A DNA stretch of 64,000 nucleotides from Embleya sp045207785 (GTDB lineage: Bacteria > Actinomycetota > Actinomycetes > Streptomycetales > Streptomycetaceae). Both the position numbers and the translations under genes were made by a program. The DNA lies in the NCBI RefSeq assembly GCF_045207785.1, contig NZ_CP108778.1:261217-325216 (forward strand). Reading direction: 5' to 3'. Shown here one piece after another: positions 34,886 through 40,993 of the stretch. Below the pieces are notes generated by a model. It ran no database searches. It had not been told where the DNA came from and saw only the letters and a list, made by a program, of their open reading frames with translations. Position 1 is the stretch's first letter, and each line of letters begins with the position of its first letter.

Positions 34886-35368
34886 ATGCCCTCGACCCGA
34901 GCCCGCCGCGCCCTGGAGCACGCACACCGCCGCATCGCGCACGTGAAAGAACGGCCGGACGCGGGGTCGGTCACGGCCGAACTCACCATCCTCCTGCCAC
35001 TCCTGATCCTGGTCCTGTTGCTGGTGGTCGCCGCGGGACGCCTGGCGGGGAACAGGATCGAGGTCAAGGACGCCGCGCACCAGGCGGCGCGGGCCGCGTC
35101 CCTGGCCCGTGACCCGGTCACCGCTCGCAGCCGCGCGGAGAGCACCGCGCGCAGCGCACTCGACTCGGCCGGTCTGTCCTGCCGCGACCTCGGAGTGAGC
35201 GTCGACGTCTCCGCGTTCGCTCCCGGGGGCGTCGCGAGGGTCACGGTCAGGTGCACGGTCGACCTCTCCGACGTCACCGCCTCCGGCATGCCCGGCAGCC
35301 GCACCCTGGCCGCGACCGCCACCTCCGCCGTGGACACCCACCGCGGCACCACCGGGAGCTCCCGATGA
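34886..35368 (+). CDS. TadE/TadF-like pseudopilin
   Basis: A 160-residue protein with AGSVTAELTILLPLLILVLLL (26-46), again Glu at the start of a membrane helix, then EVKDAAHQAARAASLAR, typical of TadE/F minor pilins. GGGGAG lies before the ATG. The stop overlaps the next start (ATGA). Confidence 0.76.
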   Translation: MPSTRARRALEHAHRRIAHVKERPDAGSVTAELTILLPLLILVLLLVVAAGRLAGNRIEVKDAAHQAARAASLARDPVTARSRAESTARSALDSAGLSCRDLGVSVDVSAFAPGGVARVTVRCTVDLSDVTASGMPGSRTLAATATSAVDTHRGTTGSSR

Positions 35369-35853
35369 ACCTCCCCGCCGCATGCGCCCAAAGCCTCCGC
35401 GCACGGATGCGCCGGGCGGACCCGACCGGCGACACAGGCCGCATCACCGCGTTCGTCGCCGTCCTGATTGCCGGCCTGATGCTGTGCGCCGGCCTCGTCC
35501 TGGACGGCGGCCTCGCTCTCGCGGCGAAAACGGACGCGCTCGACGCCGCTCAGGAAGCCGCCCGAGCCGGCGCACAGGCCCTCGACCTGGCCGCCGCCCG
35601 CGGACTGGGCCCCACCGCCGTGGACCCCGCACAAGGCCGACAAGCCGCCCTGAACTCCCTCGCCGCAGCCGGGTATCGAGGGACAGCGACCGTCGCCGGG
35701 GCCCGGGTGACGGTCAACGTGACCCACAAGCAGCGCACCCAGATCCTCACCCTGGCCGGGGTCTCCGAGATCACGGTCACCGCCACGGCCACCGCCGAGG
35801 CGCAGCGCGGCGTCCTCACCAAAAACGACTCCCGCCCAGGGGGCACGCCATGA
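35365..35853 (+). CDS. TadG-like membrane-anchored protein
   Basis: A 162-residue protein with a single N-terminal membrane helix (ITAFVAVLIAGLMLCAGLVL), then DGGLALAAKTDALDAAQEAA and a small beta domain, as in the Rv3654c/TadG-like proteins that close Tad loci. ATGA overlaps link it both ways. Confidence 0.72.
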   Translation: MNLPAACAQSLRARMRRADPTGDTGRITAFVAVLIAGLMLCAGLVLDGGLALAAKTDALDAAQEAARAGAQALDLAAARGLGPTAVDPAQGRQAALNSLAAAGYRGTATVAGARVTVNVTHKQRTQILTLAGVSEITVTATATAEAQRGVLTKNDSRPGGTP

Positions 35854-38800
35854 CCTCGACCCGCCACTCCACCGGACCGCGCCGTGTCCTGCACGCGGCC
35901 GGCGCCGGCCTGCGCCTGCTGTTCGGCACCGCCGGCCTGGCCGTGATCACGGTGGGCATCCCGTGGCTGCTCGTCCGCTTCGTCGGCAACCCGAACCCCT
36001 GGCGCCACGACGACGGATGGGGCTCACCGAGCCAAGCCTGGGACAACCTCTCCCAACCGCTCGAGGACGACACCCTCATTCGACTCCTGGCCGTCGTCGC
36101 CTGGATCTGCTGGTGCGCGTTCGTCCTCAACATCGTCGGCGAACTCTGGTGGTACGCCCGCCGCCTGCCCGCCCTGGCCGCCGACACCGGAGCCCGCGCC
36201 GCGCACGCCGCGCACCTGGCCGAGCTGCCCGCCTACCGCATGGTCGCCGCCGTCCTGGTCGGCGGCCTGATGCTCACCATCCTGGCGATGTGGCGCACCG
36301 GCACCGCCGTCGCCGCCCCCACCGCGCCCCAGCACACACACCGTCCACCCGGAATCGCGCAGGCCGCCACCGTCGCGGACCTCCACACACCCACGTCGCC
36401 GTCGAAGGACGAACGCCCCACGGCCACGCGGGCGGTAGACGCCGGAGCCCCGATACCGCACACCGTCCACAAAGGCGACACCCTCTGGGACATCGCCCAA
36501 GCCCGCCTGGGCGACCCGCTGCGCTGGCCCGAGATCTACAAACTCAGCAAGACCCTGCCCCAACCCGACGGCGCCCGCCTGAGCGACCCGGACCACATCG
36601 AGCCCGGCTGGATCCTCCACCTGCCCGCCGACGCCACCACTCCCCACGCCCCGGCCCCGCCCGCGACCGACGAACCTCCCACCCAAGAACAACCCACGAC
36701 TCCCGTTCCACCGAACAACCAAACACCACCCCCGGGCGCCGAACCCCCGACCGCCGCCCCCGAGACCACACAGCCGCCCGCCACCAGCGATCCCGCCATC
36801 CCGGCGCCACCGCCCCAAGCCCTCACACCGCCACCGGCGCCACCCACCACCGCGCCACCCACCGGCACCACCCCCGCCACCGTCCCCCCGGCACCCCAGC
36901 ACGACGACACCGAATCGGGCCGGCCGGTCGGCATCGACGTGGGCACCGCCGGATTCATCGGCGTCACCCTCGCCGCGGGCATCGCGGCCGCGCTCGTCTT
37001 CGCCCGCGCCCACCGACGACGCCGACACCGCATCGACGACCCGGGCCCCCCACCCCTCGACGGAGTCGTCCGCGCGGCCCAGCACGCCCACCTGTGGACC
37101 CGCACCGCAACACGCGAACCCCCAACCCCCACAGCCGAACACAGCACCCCACACAGCCGCACAGCCGCCCCCGAGGAACCGCCACGCCGCCGCCCGACCC
37201 CGGCCGAACCCGCACCCCCAGGAACCATCACCATCGGCGCCAAGGGCCGCCGCGAGATCACCGTGTGGGAAGCCACCAACGGCGGAGGCCTCGGCCTCAC
37301 CGGACCCGGCGCGACAGGCGTCGCCCGGGCCGTGGCCATGAGCGTCCTCACCGCCGCCGAACGCACCCGCCCCGCACCCGCCCCCGTGCGCCTGGTCCTC
37401 ACCGCGGACGACGCCGCCGGCCTACTCCCCGGCTACGACCCCGCCACCGCCACCCGCTCGGCACCACTCCTGATCGTCGACGACCTCGACCACGCCCTCG
37501 ACGAGGCCGAACGCCACATCCTCGGCCACCACCACGACCACGAGAACACCGACGACACCGACCCCGACGAACCCGAACCACGACCCACCATGATCCTGCT
37601 CACGACCGCCGACCCCACCCGACTCCCACGCCTGCGGTCCGTCGCCGCCCACGGCACCGACGGAGGCGTCGCCGTCCTCACCCTGGGCCCCTGGTCCGGC
37701 GCCACCTGCCACATCCAGGACGACGGCACCCTCACCCGATCCGAACACGCCGTCGGCCCACCCGTCAGGTTCTTCCACCTGGCCCCGGACCACCTCGCGG
37801 ACCTGATCGCACTGCTCCACACAGCCCGCGGCCGCGTCAAGGTCGGCCCACTCCGCGACCCCGCCCGCCGAACCACCCGGCGCACACCACCACCCGGCCC
37901 CACCGGCATGCCCACCACGATGACCCGCACCACCCCCGGCCCCGGCCGCCGCGCCTCGGTCAGCGTCCCGGTCACCCTCCCGACCCGCCCCACCCCGACT
38001 ACGCCCGAACCGGCCACCGACGCGGACGAATCCGGCGACGACTCGGAGCACCCGCAGAAAGGCGCCGACCCCGACGCCCAGCCCGTCTTCCCCACCGAGC
38101 AACCCGCGGACACCACCACCGAACCCGCCACCCCGGAGGACCTCGACGGCCCGGACCCCGTCCAGGACCGCGCCCCCGAGCCGCCCGACGCGACCGAGGA
38201 ACCCCCGCCCGCCGACGAGCACGAACACACGGCGCCGGCGACCGAACCCCCGCGCCCCACAACGGACAGCGCGCCCCGCCCGGCGCTGCGCCTGCGCGTG
38301 CTCGGCCCGTTCGGCCTCGACGTCGACGGGACACCCGTACCCCTGGGACCCACCCTGAAGGAAGGCGTACGCGAATTCCTCGGACTCTTGGCCGCCCACC
38401 CCAACGGAGTACGCGTCGAGGAAATATCCGACAGCCTGAACCTGCCCACCGACCCGGAGGACACCAAACGAGAACTGGCCAACATTCGCCGATCCGCCCA
38501 CCGACTACTCGGTAGAACAGGCCCGAGATCCGCCCAATTCTTCACCCGCTCCGGCGACCGATATAAATTGCACCCCCGAGAAATAACCAGCGATCTCGCG
38601 GAATTCACCACGGCCCTGCGCGACGCCGCCCACGAGACCGACCCACAAGCCCGAGCAGCGCTCCGCAGCCTCGCCTTGAAGGCCTACGGCGGCCCCTACC
38701 TGGACGGCTCGACCTACCCGTTCGCCGACGAAACACGCGAAGCGTTGGCCCACCAAGCCATCGACACCCGAGTCCGCCTGGCCGAACACCACGCCGCCGA

Positions 38801-39056
38801 CGGCCACACCGAACAAGCCCTCGAACTCCTCCACGACGCCCTCACCGACGACCCCGCCAACGAGGAACTCGCCCAACACACCATCCGCCTCCAACTCGCC
38901 GCCGGACGCCGCGACGCCGCCACCCGCACCCTCACCGCGCTGCGCCGGGCCCTGGCCGCCATCGAGGCCGAACCCGAACCCGCCACCCTCGCCCTGCTGA
39001 GCGAACCTGCGGACGGCGCCGAGGAGCAGCACGCGCGCGAGCGTCGGGCCGGGTAG
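35850..39056 (+). CDS. Large membrane LysM - BTAD protein
   Basis: A 1068-residue protein. Three membrane helices lie near 20-40, 70-92 and 128-148. A LysM domain (HTVHKGDTLWDIAQARLGD, then EPGWILHLP) spans about 205-255, a Pro/Thr linker follows, and a fourth helix near 370. The cytoplasmic part has a region with GRREITVWEA and a BTAD/OmpR-type winged HTH at ~810-1060 (LRLRVLGPFGLDVDGTPVPL, then EISDSLNLP, EQALELLHDALTDDPANEE). BTAD domains usually mark SARP regulators. The fusion would link wall binding outside to DNA or partner binding inside. It is the last Tad-operon gene (ATGA overlap) and ends before a strong terminator. Confidence 0.78.
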   Translation: MTSTRHSTGPRRVLHAAGAGLRLLFGTAGLAVITVGIPWLLVRFVGNPNPWRHDDGWGSPSQAWDNLSQPLEDDTLIRLLAVVAWICWCAFVLNIVGELWWYARRLPALAADTGARAAHAAHLAELPAYRMVAAVLVGGLMLTILAMWRTGTAVAAPTAPQHTHRPPGIAQAATVADLHTPTSPSKDERPTATRAVDAGAPIPHTVHKGDTLWDIAQARLGDPLRWPEIYKLSKTLPQPDGARLSDPDHIEPGWILHLPADATTPHAPAPPATDEPPTQEQPTTPVPPNNQTPPPGAEPPTAAPETTQPPATSDPAIPAPPPQALTPPPAPPTTAPPTGTTPATVPPAPQHDDTESGRPVGIDVGTAGFIGVTLAAGIAAALVFARAHRRRRHRIDDPGPPPLDGVVRAAQHAHLWTRTATREPPTPTAEHSTPHSRTAAPEEPPRRRPTPAEPAPPGTITIGAKGRREITVWEATNGGGLGLTGPGATGVARAVAMSVLTAAERTRPAPAPVRLVLTADDAAGLLPGYDPATATRSAPLLIVDDLDHALDEAERHILGHHHDHENTDDTDPDEPEPRPTMILLTTADPTRLPRLRSVAAHGTDGGVAVLTLGPWSGATCHIQDDGTLTRSEHAVGPPVRFFHLAPDHLADLIALLHTARGRVKVGPLRDPARRTTRRTPPPGPTGMPTTMTRTTPGPGRRASVSVPVTLPTRPTPTTPEPATDADESGDDSEHPQKGADPDAQPVFPTEQPADTTTEPATPEDLDGPDPVQDRAPEPPDATEEPPPADEHEHTAPATEPPRPTTDSAPRPALRLRVLGPFGLDVDGTPVPLGPTLKEGVREFLGLLAAHPNGVRVEEISDSLNLPTDPEDTKRELANIRRSAHRLLGRTGPRSAQFFTRSGDRYKLHPREITSDLAEFTTALRDAAHETDPQARAALRSLALKAYGGPYLDGSTYPFADETREALAHQAIDTRVRLAEHHAADGHTEQALELLHDALTDDPANEELAQHTIRLQLAAGRRDAATRTLTALRRALAAIEAEPEPATLALLSEPADGAEEQHARERRAG

Positions 39057-39090
39057 CGAGCATCCCGATCCCCTGCGCCATTGCCCCCGC

Positions 39091-39145
39091 CATTCGGGGG
39101 CGCATTCGGGGGTCCATTCGGGGGTCCGATTTAGATCGGACCCCC
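39091..39145 (+). terminator. Terminator of the Tad operon with preceding 12-bp repeats
   Basis: Three tandem CATTCGGGGG-type units of 12 bp run into GGGGGTCCGAT - TTAG - ATCGGACCCCC (39120-39145), a perfect 11-bp stem with a 4-nt loop. The last repeat shares its G-run with the stem. Confidence 0.75.
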
Positions 39146-39816
39146 CCCTTGCGCACGTAAGCGCAGGTGAGAAGGGCTTTATGCCACCTGAAATGGCGCA
39201 GACTGGTATGGGGTTTCAAAGAAACAACCCCAATCCACCCGCCCACGCGAGCCCGACTCATCGTTGACCCGGACCTTGCCGATCTCTGCGATTGCTTTCC
39301 GCTTCCGCTGTTCCTCGCCCTGTGGACAGACCCGACACTCTCGCTGGCCCACCCCCCGGCTTCGGTAACTCCATGATCACGCCCCCGTGATCGACTTCGA
39401 CCATGATCGTTTGGGTTCAAGATCGCTTCGGTTCGTGATCATCGCGGGTCGTGATCGATTCGGGTCAAGCTGGTGAGACTCGGCCAATCGGTGGAGCTCT
39501 CGGGATTGGAGGATCCGCCGGCGCACGCCTACCGCCGGCCGATGGCGGGCGTAGGGACGCAGGGGCATCGACGCGACGGGAAATGCATTCACCATTTCGA
39601 TGATCAAATATGCCTTGCGGTTTGCAATGCCTCGTCCCATGGTATCGTTTTCCTGAAATTCGAAGATGAATTCACTGATATTCCGTCGGATTCGACGGGT
39701 GCAATTCCGGGATTCTCTCGTAAGATGGATACATACCAAGAAGGAACAGCGGGCAAGGGATTCGAATTCCGATCCGCATTGGTATGGCCGGCGGAACTTG
39801 CCGGTATTAAAGGTGG
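39146..39816. other. Lower-GC non-coding stretch with iterons
   Basis: This stretch is clearly AT-richer than the rest, most strongly between 39590 and 39760. Hairpin GGGGTTTC...GAAAC lies near 39215. A 135-residue plus frame starts at 39473 but has no coding bias and crosses the leader hairpins, so no gene is called. It separates the Tad operon from the accessory string and is the best place in the window for an origin or other cis site. Confidence 0.45.
39389..39468 (+). repeat. Five contiguous 16-bp GATC iterons
   Basis: Units start at 39389, 39405, 39421, 39437 and 39453, each beginning GATC and ending GGGTCAA/GGTTCGT-like; consensus GATCGNTTCGGGTCRW. A partial unit starts at 39375. Contiguous short direct repeats of this kind are typical of replication iterons, centromeres or multi-site operators. 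There are no spacers, so this is not a CRISPR array. Confidence 0.6.
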
Positions 39817-39897
39817 CGGTGCGCTAACACCGAAACCTTTTGAAGAATCGGGCGCGCTAACGCCCGGTTCTCGGCCCTAGCGCTGCTACAGACAGCG
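39817..39897 (+). ncRNA. Structured 5' leader, copy A (two CGCTAA hairpins and one CTACAGA hairpin)
   Basis: Hairpins CGGTG-CGCTAA-CACCG (39817-39832), GGGCG-CGCTAA-CGCCC (39850-39865) and CGCTG-CTACAGA-CAGCG (39881-39897) precede the ATG at 39914. Stems differ from those of copies B and C with pairing kept, while the loops are invariant. TAGCG just before the last hairpin could pair with the CGCTA loop. A cis-acting regulator of translation or a protein-binding leader is likely. Confidence 0.65.
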
Positions 39898-39913
39898 AGA
39901 GAGCGAGTCGACA

Positions 39914-40330
39914 ATGACTCTGGCGATTCCGCGCGGAACGCGCATCCGGACGGTTGACACCGACGTCAAGCGCGTTCCCACGTTCCCGACCCACAGCGAG
40001 CGTGTGACCATGGCGCTTGCCGCACGGGAGCCGTTCAAGACGGGCGGAAGCTTCCGCGCGATCCTCGGCATGCCGGACACGTTGGGCCGGCTTCCCGAGG
40101 AATGGTGCACCTTGATCCGCAAGCAGCGGGACGAAGTTTTCTACGCGGTCATGAGCTACAAGACCCCGATCGCGTGGGTTCTGCCCGAGCGTGACCACGA
40201 GGATCGCGACCGTGTGATCATCCCGGACGTCGAGTACTCCCCCACCACACTGGGGCATCAGCGCTTGTTGCACGCGCTGTACGGGGATTTGCGCCCGGTA
40301 CGGGTGTACCCGTTCCCGACGCGTCGCTGA
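39914..40330 (+). CDS. Hypothetical protein under leader A
   Basis: A 138-residue soluble protein of unknown function: RTVDTDVKRVPTFPTHSERV at the start, FRAILGMPDTLGRLPEEWC in the middle, YKTPIAWVLPERDHEDRDRV and YSPTTLGHQRLLHALYG near the end. No domain is recognised. It is followed within 6 bp by a terminator hairpin, so it is transcribed alone. The GAGAGAGCGAG stretch of the leader serves as ribosome site. Confidence 0.72.
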   Translation: MTLAIPRGTRIRTVDTDVKRVPTFPTHSERVTMALAAREPFKTGGSFRAILGMPDTLGRLPEEWCTLIRKQRDEVFYAVMSYKTPIAWVLPERDHEDRDRVIIPDVEYSPTTLGHQRLLHALYGDLRPVRVYPFPTRR

Positions 40331-40336
40331 CCGCGT

Positions 40337-40375
40337 GCCGGTCCGGCTCCGTGACGACTCCGGAGCCGGACCGGC
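40337..40375 (+). terminator. Terminator
   Basis: A perfect 15-bp inverted repeat GCCGGTCCGGCTCCG, 9-nt loop, directly after the preceding stop. Confidence 0.72.
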
Positions 40376-40396
40376 GCCCCTGGATCGCATTGAACA

Positions 40397-40440
40397 GCCG
40401 GTGCGCTAACGCCGGTTTCCCCTACGTCGCTACAGACGGC
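40397..40440 (+). ncRNA. Structured 5' leader, copy B
   Basis: CCGGTG-CGCTAA-CGCCGG (40398-40415) and GTCG-CTACAGA-CGGC (40426-40440, one G-U pair) match copies A and C in loop sequence and spacing but not in stem sequence. AAAGGAG follows directly as ribosome site for the gene at 40456. Confidence 0.65.
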
Positions 40441-40455
40441 AAAGGAGCAACCCCC

Positions 40456-40809
40456 ATGGTCGCGACCATCACGATCGAAAAGCCGATGACGCCTACCGCC
40501 GAAGCGGCACTGGATCACCTGCTTCCCCTGTGCGAGCGCTTCACCTACACGAGCCTCGACGACGGGCCGTACGACACGCACCACACCCGTTGGACCCTGC
40601 GCGAGATGACCCCCGGGCAATTGGCCACGACCTACGGCTACTTGTGCCTGCTGGAGTACTTCGAGATCGCGCCGGACCGGATCCGGGACCGCGCGCTCTA
40701 CACCCTGCAACGCATGATCCGGCACGAGATCGACAGCCGGCCCGAGAGCGGCGGATTGCATCAGGTACGGCGCTTGGTGCACGAGTACTTCTCGTCCGGC
40801 ACCCGATAG
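40456..40809 (+). CDS. Hypothetical protein under leader B
   Basis: A 117-residue protein, mostly helical: TAEAALDHLLPLCERFTYT, then LREMTPGQLATTYGYLCLLEY and ALYTLQRMIRHEIDSRP. No known domain is recognised. The ATG is preceded by AAAGGAG with 8-nt spacing. A terminator lies 13 bp past the stop, so the gene stands alone. Confidence 0.72.
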   Translation: MVATITIEKPMTPTAEAALDHLLPLCERFTYTSLDDGPYDTHHTRWTLREMTPGQLATTYGYLCLLEYFEIAPDRIRDRALYTLQRMIRHEIDSRPESGGLHQVRRLVHEYFSSGTR

Positions 40810-40822
40810 GCGTCGCGTCGTT

Positions 40823-40865
40823 CCGTCGGTTCGGTCCCGTGATGTTCCCGGGACCGAACCGACGG
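40823..40865 (+). terminator. Terminator
   Basis: A perfect 17-bp inverted repeat beginning CCGTCGGTTCGGTCCCG. Confidence 0.72.
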
Positions 40866-40889
40866 GCGACCAGCACCCCGAAAACCAGT

Positions 40890-40919
40890 GAGGCACCGAC
40901 GCGTGAACGTCGGTGCCTC
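40890..40919 (+). terminator. Second hairpin before leader C
   Basis: A perfect 12-bp inverted repeat GAGGCACCGACG with a 6-nt loop, 24 bp past the previous terminator and 7 bp before the leader C hairpin. It could be a backup terminator or part of the leader. Confidence 0.5.
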
Positions 40920-40925
40920 GGAGGG

Positions 40926-40976
40926 GCCGGCCCGCTAAAGCCGGCTTCCTCTGCCCTAGCGCTGCTACAGACAGCG
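40926..40976 (+). ncRNA. Structured 5' leader, copy C
   Basis: GCCGGC-cCGCTAAa-GCCGGC (40926-40945) and CGCTG-CTACAGA-CAGCG (40960-40976), with CCTAGCG between, precede the large gene at 40994. The sequence CCTAGCGCTGCTACAGACAG is identical to copy A. Confidence 0.65.
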
Positions 40977-40993
40977 GGAGAGCGGGTTTCATC

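Noticed and set aside
39375..39468. Possible CRISPR array
   Set aside because: The 16-bp units are contiguous with no spacers and no cas genes are nearby.
39473..39880. 135-residue plus frame in the low-GC stretch
   Set aside because: No coding bias, starts next to the iterons and reads through the leader hairpins.
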